64,000 bases of DNA. Origin: Diphasiastrum complanatum. Its lineage: Eukaryota; Streptophyta; Lycopodiopsida; Lycopodiales; Lycopodiaceae. Below are positions 55,499-64,000 of this stretch, piece after piece. Every line of letters starts with the position of its first letter. Positions within the stretch are counted from its first letter, which is position 1. The stretch spans positions 29,132,995-29,196,994 of the forward strand of contig CM055096.1 in assembly GCA_029204225.1 (NCBI GenBank). Reading direction: 5' to 3'. A program made the position numbers and the translations under genes. The notes beneath the pieces were generated by a model. The model saw only the letters and a program-made list of their open reading frames with translations. It had not been told where the DNA came from and searched no databases.

Positions 55499-55508
55499 GC
55501 CACGTGTG
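55499..55508 (+). promoter_or_regulatory. G-box/ABRE (GCCACGTGTG) upstream of the ABF-like gene
   Basis: GCCACGTGTG contains the CACGTG core (55501-55506) in the CACGTGTC/G context of abscisic-acid response elements. It lies about 190 bp before a likely leader. ABF/ABI5 genes are often ABA-inducible and bind such sites, so self-regulation is plausible but is inference. Confidence 0.5.
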
Positions 55509-55690
55509 AGGTATCCAGCAGTGGGGGGTGAGGTATGTCGAGGCATTAGGGTCCTTGAGAAGAACGACATGGCTTTCCTATTGACTTGCGTCGTGGCGTC
55601 CTCTCTCTCGCTCCTCGCATCTCGCTCGCTCGCTCGCTCGCATTTCTTTCAATTTTTTCTCATCTTTTCTGCGATCGCAGCGTAGGCGCC

Positions 55691-55750
55691 ATGGCGATGA
55701 TCGGATGGATGATGCTACTGCTGCCGATTTCTTCTTCTCAATTTGCATAA
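55691..55750 (+). CDS. Possible upstream ORF (19 aa) in the ABF-like gene leader
   Basis: GCGCCATGGCG is a near-ideal plant start context. The frame encodes MAMIGWMMLLLPISSSQFA and then TAA. If the transcript begins before 55691, this short frame would be met about 1.9 kb (genomic) before the main ATG and could reduce translation. A second frame, from 55569, has a hydrophobic leader-like sequence (MAFLLTCVVASS). The transcript start is not known. Confidence 0.3.
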   Translation: MAMIGWMMLLLPISSSQFA

Positions 55751-55939
55751 CTACCTCATCAGATCGCTGCAGCAGCTGATTGCAGCCTGTTTTCTGCTCA
55801 TCATCAGCCTCTTTCCCCGCCTCTCACAGGCGGGGCAATCTCACTCCCTCTTTGTTTCAATCTTTTCCTGCACTCATGCTCTGCTTCTGTGTGTGACTTG
55901 ATCGTTGGTGTGGATCTGAAAGACGCTGCGCGTTGCTTG

Positions 55940-56600
55940 GCAGGATTTAGCTTGTGTGGATCTAGATTGTGGTGTCGTTGATTTGTTTGGTAAGTTCTTG
56001 TTTGATAGAATCAGAGAGGCTTGCCGCTTGCTAGAGGTTTAATTGAGGTTTTGAAGAATCTCAGGCAAGAGTCGTTAGTGTTGCTGTGCCAAGAGGCCGC
56101 TATCTGGTAGGAATGATTTAGCTTGTTTCTGATCAAAGCCGTAAATCTGGATCTAGATTGTATACAGTTGATAAGTTCTAGTTTGGACAGAATCAGAGCG
56201 GCGCTCTCTGCACTGCGTGCCTTGAGTGTAATTCAGGTGATGAAGAATCTCAGGTAAAAGATTTGGTAGTGTTCTGTGAAAGAGGCGGCCGGTCGGTAGA
56301 AACGGTTTAGCTTGTTTCTGATTAAAGCCGTAAATGTGGATCTAGATTCATTCGTTATTGATTCATTTGATAAGTTGAATTGAGATTATGAAGAATTTCA
56401 GGCAAGGATCTAAGTGTTGCTTTATAAAAGCCAGCTAGTCGCTAGAAATGATTTTGCTTGTTCTGATCAAAGCCGTAAATGTGGATCTAGATGAATTGTT
56501 ACTGATTCAATTAATAAGCTCTAGTTTGATGGAATCAGAGAAGCGCTCTTTGCACTGCGTGCCTTAAGTTTGATTGAGGTCACGAAGAAACTCAGGCAAG
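55940..56600 (+). repeat. Four direct repeats in the ABF-like gene leader
   Basis: Four imperfect units, each with TTAGCTTG or TTTGCTTG, (GT)GGATCTAGAT, TGATAAGTT and GAAGAATCTCAGGCAA (parts vary), recur at intervals of about 190, 185 and 150 bp. The GGATCTAGAT words lie near 55957, 56150, 56335 and 56480. Some unit ends read CAGGTAAAAG or CAGGCAAGTAC and could act as splice donors. The region is probably leader exon or intron. Confidence 0.8.
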
Positions 56601-57412
56601 TACAGAAATGTTTCTGATCGTTTAATGTTATAATTTCACGTCTCACATGTTGCACGATTTTGCTTCTTTGATCGATCTCCGGTCGAAGTTTGTATTCGAA
56701 GGGACATTATAGAGTCATTTCTGTGCTGGACTGCAAAGAAATCCTGCTTTTTGCTGCGAATTTTGCAGTTCGTGCAATCCTACATGGATCGATTGTCTAC
56801 TTGTCGGCCTACCATACTCTTCTCTGTCCAGTGGCATTTCTTTGTATCTACTGGCAATAATTTTTTGTGATAGAAGAGACTTTCTGGGCTTTTCCGTTTA
56901 TTCTACAAGTAGCACCAATTTCTGTCTATTCTGCCACCTCGTATTGGCTTTCCTTTTGCATGCCATCGAGCCCCTCTGAGGATTCATCATTTCACATAAA
57001 ACTTCTTGTGAGTAACTTAGTGGTTTCCATCTTTTGTTGTTTTCATCACTCCTATTGTAAATCGAAGCCCCGGAAGTGTTCGCTGGATCTCGCAACTCTG
57101 ATAGGTATGTCACGCTCTAGTAGCTTATAATGTCTTTCATTATTAGAGCTTCTGGTCGAAACTGAAATCTATATGTCTATCAAATTTCTCAGAACTTGAC
57201 TTTGCGTTGTGCTCAATAAATTTGTAACTTTGATCTCTACCAGCAAAGGTTATCATGCGTGCATGACGGTATTATGATCTAGCTAAACATTTCTGAAAGT
57301 AAAATCCGAGTTAGCGCATTTGGTACGCCTACATTCTAGAAAATGTGACATGACGAGTGAAGTCTCTGGTATATGTTGATCTGAGAGGTATTTGCTGCAA
57401 TCTCTGATAGAA

Positions 57413-57438
57413 CGAGAATCTGTATGCGCAGATTCTCG
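57413..57438. other. Hairpin in the ABF-like gene leader
   Basis: CGAGAATCTG and CAGATTCTCG form a perfect 10-bp stem with a 6-base loop, about 230 bp before the main ATG. If transcribed and not spliced out it could affect scanning. Confidence 0.6.
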
Positions 57439-57670
57439 GAATACCTCAGTTACACTTTGGCGAATAATCTGCTTTAAGCTTTTCCTGAAAATGGATGCAT
57501 GAACGTTTATCTGAAATTTTTCTATTCTTCCTCTTGTAACATTGCTCCAAGTAAATTGACCAGAAAACAGCCAAGTGACTCCATCTTCCTGCTCTGGGTT
57601 CTGGCAAATATATTCCAACTGCAATATCGTTTTCTGCCTATTGAAAGTGTGTAGCTTCAGCAGGATATTT

Positions 57671-60600
57671 ATGGGGTCCGAAGCGCAAAGTCTGTTTAAC
57701 TTAAATATTCTCGCAACAGGGTACTCCACTTCTGAAGGAATGGCACCTCCCGTGGAGGGTATAGGAAAGTTTTCTTTGCCAAGACAGAACTCCATATACA
57801 CTCTTACTCTAGACGAATTTCAGAACGCTGTCGCAGAGCCTGGAAAAAGTTTCGGTTCCATGAACATGGATGAGTTTCTCAAGAACATTTGGACTGTTGA
57901 GGAGAGCCAGGCAATGGCAGCGGCAATAGGGGGTGGCCCAATAACACAGGCAAGTCTTCCAAGACAAGCATCTCTCACTCTGCCCCGGACTTTGAGTAGG
58001 AAAACGGTCGATGAAGTTTGGATGGGTATCCAACAAGGACCTAGTGGTAACGGCAACACGGAAAACAAACGCGCTGATCAGCAAGATCGACAGATAACGC
58101 TCGGAGAGATGACTTTGGAGGATTTTCTAGTCAAAGCTGGTGTTTTCATGGAGGAATTAGGACCTGGCAGCCGGGCTTTTGCTCCGAATGGAAGTGTTCT
58201 GGATAACAAGCCCAGCATTATAGGTGGCATAGGAAGTACATTAGCAAAGAAAGTTGGAGGTTGGGATGGTGAAAGAGCAAATGCTGGAGTTGCTTCCGCT
58301 TTCTCCCTGTCTCCTGTCAGTGCACTTGCAAGCCAAAGTGCTTTCGATGGGGTCCAACCAGATGGTCTCAAACTTAACTACAGTTCTCAGCACGCTGGGT
58401 GGAATATCAACGGTTCCTATCAAAATGCCAATGTTGCAGCTGTCAATCAGCAAAAGCTTTTACAACAACAAGCAGAGTTAACAGCCTATCTCAAGGGCAC
58501 AAAAAGGATGGGAGAAGAAACAGTAAACACATATGGTGTTGAAGGGAGGAGCATGGGAGCACTTAAGACCACCGTTGAAGGTGGCCTTGTTGAAGGCATT
58601 CCAGGTGGTAATTTGGGAATTCAACTGGGCACCGGCGTTAATGGCATTGGGCTTGGAGCACGGTCGCCTCCCGGTCCTATTTCAGATGGGGTGGGACCAG
58701 GCCAAGTGAACGGTATGAGCTTTTCTCTGGTTGGAAACTATGGAGTAGATGGAGGCTTAAGAGGAAGAAAAAGAGGACCAGGACATGTCGAAAAAATAGT
58801 TGAAAGAAGGCAGAGGAGGATGATTAAAAATCGTGAATCTGCAGCACGCTCACGTGCTAGAAAGCAAGTATGGAAAATGTCTCTTTCTTTTAATGTAGGA
58901 GTTTGGTTCCAGTGTGTCACTCCTCTTGTACTAAAATCTGAATCTCTGCTGCGAGAGATTCTTAAAAAAGGCCCGGAAGAAACAAAGAATTTTTAGTTTC
59001 TCCTAGCCTGGGCATAACAAGAATGGCTTTATGCTGTGAAGAAAAATAGTCTCTTCGCTGCTATTGAGGTCCAAGAGTTGTATGAGTTACTGACTCAATT
59101 CCATGTTTGCTCTCAAGTCTTACAAGATGAACATTATAATAGCTATTTTTTTGAGAATTGGGTACTTCCAAATTTCTTTGGTTAGTTTGAGGTACATGCA
59201 ACTAATGACCTCTTGTATATAATAGTTGGACTGTTGAGCTTTTATGTTTGTTCCTTGCAATCAATAGTGACAAATTTGTTTTTCTTATCTGATCTTAAGT
59301 TCTTTAGGCTTTCTTATTTCCGTATATTGTTTAGGCCACATTCTTATTGGTAGTAATTGGGTTCCCTTAACAGTGATGTGATTTCTACCTTAGCCACTTT
59401 GTAACATTGATAAATACAAAGATTTAAACTCCAAATTTGGCAGACTTTCTGGTCAACGGCAGCTGCTCCATAAGATCCAGATATTTTTTATTGATAATCT
59501 GTTTGTGCATGCAGCACTATTTCCTCCAAGTTCCAACAACAGTTGGATGTGCTTGCTGCTGTCTTACTTGTAACTCCATAAGTCGCATGCCAAAGATAAG
59601 CAGATTTTGTTTTCTTCTATGGAAAGGGTGTGATAATCATTTAAAAGATGTGAAATTTGCTTAAATGGAAATTCTACCTAACTAAAGGTTAGCTGGTAGT
59701 GGCAGTCTATTTTTAGGTCTCAAATGCTTCATAGCACAAAGCGTGCACTTTGGCCTGGGGGGTCCTTTTCTTCGAGAAAAACGAAGTTGGAAAGAGAACA
59801 TTATGCGAGATTTGATCATGGAAACATCAAAGTGGGTTTCACCCATACCTTATTCAGGAAAATGAGAACAATAGTCATCTTAAAAGACTCTGATGTCTCG
59901 TTTTTATTGATTATACTTTTGTTTCTTTTCTTAGATACTATTCAAACTGTTTCTATTCTGCTTGGTACACAGAGAGGCTTATTTACGTAGAGACGTTCGT
60001 TAACTTGGGTTCCTTTTTAATTGGGAATTTCAGGCTTATACTTTAGAGTTGGAAACAGAGGTTACACAGCTAAAAGAAGAAAACAAGAGATTAAAGGGGC
60101 AACAGGTACAGGCTTCAATTACTCTTGCCTGTAGGTTATGTTGATTTCTAAGTCAAATTTGCTTTTTGCTTCGTTACAATCAAGTTGAAGTGAACTCTCC
60201 CGTTGTTAGCAAAGATTGCCCAATAGAAGCGTGAAGGAATGCACAAATGCTTGGTTGCTACGTTGAAGATTATTTTTTTGATATTTCACTGTTACATGAG
60301 TTTTTTGACTATCATCTTCGCTCTACAGACTTAGATGGTTCAAACTGAGAGAATCTTAACCAATCAGAAAACTAGAAAAGTTGTGGGTTCACACCTAATT
60401 TACTGATTGCTTTTGATTCCTCTTTACTACACCTTACCCCAATACCTGCCCTGTAGCTTCCTATTGAGTAATTGCATGGTTTCTAGCAACCGTCAGGAGA
60501 GAGGCAGAAAAGAGGAAAAAAGCTGGCGACTTTTGTGCGAGCGATTGGTTTTTAAGGTGTCGGGGCTTAAGTGACTTGGATGGGAAGAATTATGTTCTTT

Positions 60601-61112
60601 GAATTTCTTATTGAAAGGCTTATTTTGTCAGCTCAAGCCCGACAAATTGGTCCAAGTCTGTTGTTCTGTGTGGTCAGGGTGTGTAGTGTATACACTAAAT
60701 TTAATATTCAGTGATTATCCTGTTTGTCAGATTTCAGCGATATACTCAAGCCATATGATTTGTGTATAAAACATATGGAACTGGAGGAGCTTCCCTTCTT
60801 ACTAGGAATTTTATGCGACGATATACTTGGGTTCGGTTGCCTGATTTACAGTACCATGAAGTGAAAATTTCAGAGCAATATCGTAGCCATTACATTTTGA
60901 CCTAAGCACTTACAGGTTTCAATGATGTGTGCAAGCATATAAAAATTGTCATAAGTAACCTTCTAATAGAAAGGTAGTGTGTACGAGTACGGAATTTGGC
61001 TTCTCATGAGCTTTTTACTGTTCTGCAGATGCTTGATATGATGGTTCCGCTTGGGCAACAGTCGACATCGAAGATAAGGGTGTTGAGGCGGACACAGACC
61101 TTACCCTGGTGA
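57671..61112 (+). CDS. ABI5/ABF-type group A bZIP transcription factor, three exons (57671-58867, 60034-60105, 61029-61112)
   Basis: A nuclear activator expected to bind CACGTG-type ABREs downstream of abscisic acid and SnRK2 kinases. The 450-residue product has all group A blocks: C1 (SLPRQNSIYTLTLDEFQNAV, about 36-55, then WTVEESQAM), C2 (SLPRQASLTLPRTLSRKTVDEVW, 95-117), C3 (ITLGEMTLEDFLVKAGV, 142-158), basic region to NRESAARSRARKQ (399), zipper start AYTLELETEVTQLKEENKRL, and C4 LRRTQTLPW at the end. RQxS sites in C1 and C2 are SnRK2/CDPK-type. Introns: 58868-60033 (GTATGG...TTTCAG) and 60106-61028 (GTACAG...TGCAG), both phase 0; joining restores RKQ-AYTLELE. MGSEAQ at 57671 is preferred to the in-frame ATG at 57575, which encodes non-conserved residues. 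Confidence 0.92.
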
Positions 61113-63040
61113 GCTAAGTCGTGGATTGTGGAGTGCTTCTGCCTCGTTTCTGAGATTTGGGTCTGGTGACATTGCAATTCCAGATTAAAAGCTTTCACCG
61201 CACAAAGTGTGCAGAAATTGAGAGTGACACAAGAAAACTGCGGGTCAGATTGTGAAATTTCTTGTTGATATGACTGAGCCTCAAACTTTGAATACAGGCA
61301 TTTTAAATTGTAATGTACATAGGATCAACTAATGTTTTTCCCATTTCTGGATAAGAGTTCACCAACCAAGTTCAGACACGAAGAAAAAAGTTCAGATGCT
61401 GTGACGTTGCTACTCTGCATAGGACTGGTACCAGATCCGTGCATTTTCAAGGTTCAGATCTATTGTGAGTCCCTTGTTGGATATGATGTGCATATATTAT
61501 CTCTGCGACTCCTACAACAGACTGCTACGTGCTTGGAGTATAGAGAAACCTGACACTTAAAAGCTGTTGCAGTTTGTTTCAAATATGGAAACATATTTTG
61601 TCGCTTCATAAGGCTCAAGATCTATCATACAAATCTTTATTTCTTGATTGAAACTTTTCCATTTGGAAAGTCCATGTATATGCCCTTCTGGGGTGTTCGT
61701 TTCTGTGTTTTTTAGTCCAAGTCTCAGCTTCAGAATCCATAGGTGTGGAAGTCAGCCGCATGTTTTAAAGTGATTGTTTTCTGCTAAATCCCAAAGCATG
61801 TTTCAAGTTTTAAATACCGGTTTTCCAGTTTATTGTCGTCAAAAGTTCCAAATAAGACAGTTAACTGAACTTCATCCTCTAAAGTCTTCAACAGCAGTTG
61901 AATCATCATCTGCAACATGACTAGAGCAGTAGATCAAACTTAGACTAGGGGCCAGAAATACCAGGTTGGACAGAATTTGGCTTTAATTACATGACGCCAA
62001 GGAATTAGGCTAAGATGGATCTGAATGGAACTGTGAATAGTCTAGATGGGAGAGATGAATGCTAAGCGTCACAAGTAAGGAAGGTCCTGAAGCAATCGAA
62101 GAGACGACCCTCCCCTTTCAGCACACCCCCCACACTCTTTCCACCAGACACTATGTTTCTGAAATATTTTTTGTTGCCTTTCTAACCTTCTATGAAGTTG
62201 CATGATACATTTCGTACCTGAGTTAGAAAGAAAGAAGACTCGTACGGAAAGGCTGATTCCCCGCTCAGATGGTTAATGCTGTAGTCGAGATGTACGTGGT
62301 CAAGCAAATTTTGTACTCGATCACTATGTTTCAAAAACAAATCAGGTATCCTTACACCTCAACTAATTCTAGACATTTTGCATGAAAATTTACCTGCTAA
62401 CGTCAGCTTTGAAAGCTGATTTTGGAGGCTGACAATGTTACTTCACGCAGCTACTTGAAGAAAATAGAAGATTCCGATTGAAATTGCTGATTGTTGACCT
62501 TGAGAAGCAAATGTCAAGCTTTGTCACCAAGTCAGGACTCATAATGTCAATCAGGTCTCATATGTACAGTGCAATCACAATCCTGAAGAACATACATGGC
62601 GTCTTACCTACGAATGTTACTTTTGAAGCACTCAAGTGGAAGAATTTTTTTTATGATGTATGCGCTCTTGTTTGGCTCTATTCGGTGCTGCCCAATAATT
62701 CTAATTAAGAAAATAGATATGCATTTTTTCATGTGTAATTCTAAATGTTTTCTTGCATGTACTATATTGCAAAGGGCTTTTGAGTAAATAGAGGTTATAA
62801 AAGAAATCCCCTTATTTACTTGTATGTGAAAGTTTTCGTTCGGGAATCCTAATTTTTTAGAACTTAATGGATCTTTCGTTTAGTCTTTAAACACTCTGAG
62901 GCTCTAAATGTATCAATATTTTGAAGAAAGGCTATTAAAGCCGTGCACGCAATCTTGTTCCCTACTTTACTTGCTCTTAATTGGCATGCCGCACCATCAT
63001 GGTTTCCACTCCATCTTACTAGCCAACTCGTCCAAGCTCT
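61113..63040 (+). other. 3' UTR and downstream flank of the ABF-like gene
   Basis: Balanced to AT-rich sequence without domains. The 3' UTR should lie in the first few hundred bases, but no polyadenylation site can be fixed. Confidence 0.4.
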
Positions 63041-63127
63041 CCTTGCCTGCTCTGGAAGATGGGAGGTATCTTGTTGCTTGCTTTCCTTGCCTGCTCTAGA
63101 AGATGGGTGGTATCTTGTTGCTTCTTG
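63041..63127. repeat. 44-bp tandem duplication
   Basis: CCTTGCCTGCTCT(G/A)(G/A)AAGATGGG, then (A/T)GGTATCTTGTTGCTT, occurs at 63041 and 63085 with few differences. No gene is involved. Confidence 0.9.
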
Positions 63128-63199
63128 GTGCAATGAAAGTATTATGATCAATGAAGTATCATTCAAATCAGTTTTTGGCTTGGCCTGGGTTTTGATCAC

Positions 63200-63226
63200 G
63201 TTCAGTTGTATAAGGTACAACTGAAC
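63200..63226. other. 11-bp inverted repeat
   Basis: GTTCAGTTGTA and TACAACTGAAC flank the 5-base loop TAAGG, a perfect stem. It has no terminator role in a plant; it is listed as structure only. Confidence 0.7.
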
Positions 63227-63229
63227 TGT

Positions 63230-64000
63230 GTTCGGTTGCTTATTAGTTTTCTTGATTAATTTCCAAAGAGATTTTATTTGGCGATTGGACTGTTGATGGA
63301 TTAAACCTTTAGTTGAACTTTCTGTAGCATGGCATGTTATTCTGATTGGTTATTGTGCTCCCTTGCAGTCGATTGAAGACTGTTGTTTTGTCGAATTTAG
63401 ATGATTGGATGTAATCGTGCTTTTTGTTGCTTATTTGTTGAATATGCTGTCTCGGCCAGTTTAGTTGGTCATTTCAACCCCTTGCAGTCAGTTGCATGCT
63501 GAATTGGCTTTGGTTTTGTTCTGGATTTTTAGGTATATGAGGCTTGGATGATTGGGTTAAATATGTTTGAACACTCATTCATAGATTGTTTTGGAGGACT
63601 CAAAAAGACTTTTTTACAGCTAGCTTCAGTTTAGGTTAGCTTTTGCTTGTTAGAGTCTGAATGTTTTTTTTGTTAAGACAGCAGTTGCTTGTTGATTTTT
63701 GTTATATTCTGTTCGGGGTAGAGGTTGTAGGTTTTGGTTGAGCTTTTGGTTTACTCCTGTATCATGTTAACTTTCAATTCAATTGTATGATTGGTTTGTT
63801 CTTAGAATTCTTGAGAGATTGATGTAGAGGGCTTGATTTTGCTTAAGATGGCTCTGTATGCAGAGAAGGTATGGTTGTCTGTTTCTCGTCTTATGAAAAC
63901 CTTTGGGTCCTTGTTTTTTTGGTCCTCATAATGTCTCGACATAGAGGCTCCTTCTATAAATTGTATGTTCAAGAAGTCTTCGTTTTATTGGGTAAATTTA
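63230..64000 (+). other. T-rich right edge, possible leader of a further gene
   Basis: A long T-rich, G-containing stretch resembles a plant leader or intron. ATGGCTCTGTATGCAGAGAAG followed by GTATGG (63849 onward) could be a tiny first exon (MALYAEK) with a splice donor, but the window ends too soon to judge. Confidence 0.2.

Noticed and set aside
57575-57670. Upstream in-frame ATG giving a 32-residue extension of the ABF-like protein
   Set aside because: The added residues are Cys/Phe-rich and unlike group A bZIP starts, and MGSEA at 57671 matches the usual opening.
57283-57801. 172-codon minus-strand frame opposite the ABF-like start
   Set aside because: It overlaps the conserved C1 block in antisense and has no domain of its own.
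62457-62720. Possible additional coiled-coil exon (LLEENRRFRLKLLIVDLEKQ)
   Set aside because: It follows the natural C4 stop of the ABF-like gene by over 1 kb, and no clear donor links it. It could be chance or a remnant.

Overview
This window looks like nuclear DNA of a land plant with a large, repeat-rich genome. Two spliced plant genes lie on the + strand: a DUF3527 protein gene (27309-31089) and an ABI5/ABF-type bZIP gene (57671-61112). Almost everything else is decayed transposable elements or AT-rich spacer. The bZIP ends in LRRTQTLPW, and the repeat families do not look like familiar grass or crucifer ones, so I lean towards a seed-free vascular plant such as a fern. That placement is inference from memory, not a test.

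Layout. 0.3-5 kb: an AG microsatellite, a copia RNase H tail, a promoter-like leader and short GCATGTC repeats. 5.2-9.44 kb: a minus-strand Ty1/copia element (copia A: gag, protease, integrase, RNase H, LTR) with a foreign reverse transcriptase piece at its 3' side. 9.44-14.1 kb: a plus-strand Ty3/gypsy pol followed by an extra 3' ORF with a coiled coil. 14.15-15.96 kb: the LTR of a second member of the copia A family, lying between an RNase H and a primer-binding site. 15.96-17.26 kb: a satellite-like array with units of about 372/344/372 bp. 17.2-20.1 kb: simple repeats, three GC-rich palindromes and a 1.1-kb A-rich degenerate array. 20.3-22.45 kb: a broken single-exon gene with RNase H-like motifs (IDGMNQN, QADNC, VGHTHEDID), probably from an unfamiliar transposon-like family. 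25.4-31.1 kb: the DUF3527 gene and its probable leader. 32.5-38.35 kb: a complete but dead minus-strand copia element (copia C) with two LTRs, interrupted by a 364-bp MITE. 39.3-48.7 kb: a gypsy gag remnant, a 2.14-kb non-autonomous CACTA element with an ATG target duplication, and an inverted relative of it. 48.7-51.8 kb: gypsy gag and copia RNase H remnants with LTR edges. 54.0-54.5 kb: a 435-bp Mutator-like MITE with a 10-bp target duplication and a GC-rich interior. 55.5-61.1 kb: the ABF-like gene with a repeat-containing leader.

The retroelements do not work together. They are nested and truncated, and several catalytic or zinc-binding residues are lost through G-to-A or C-to-T transitions, the pattern expected of methylated, silenced DNA. 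I found no tRNA, rRNA, CRISPR array or operon. I see no clear, intact, undescribed biological system. The best leads are the broken HTHEDID gene, the coiled-coil 3' ORF of the gypsy element, and the CACTA element, which carries eight G-boxes of the kind ABF proteins bind and sits in the same window as an ABF-like gene.
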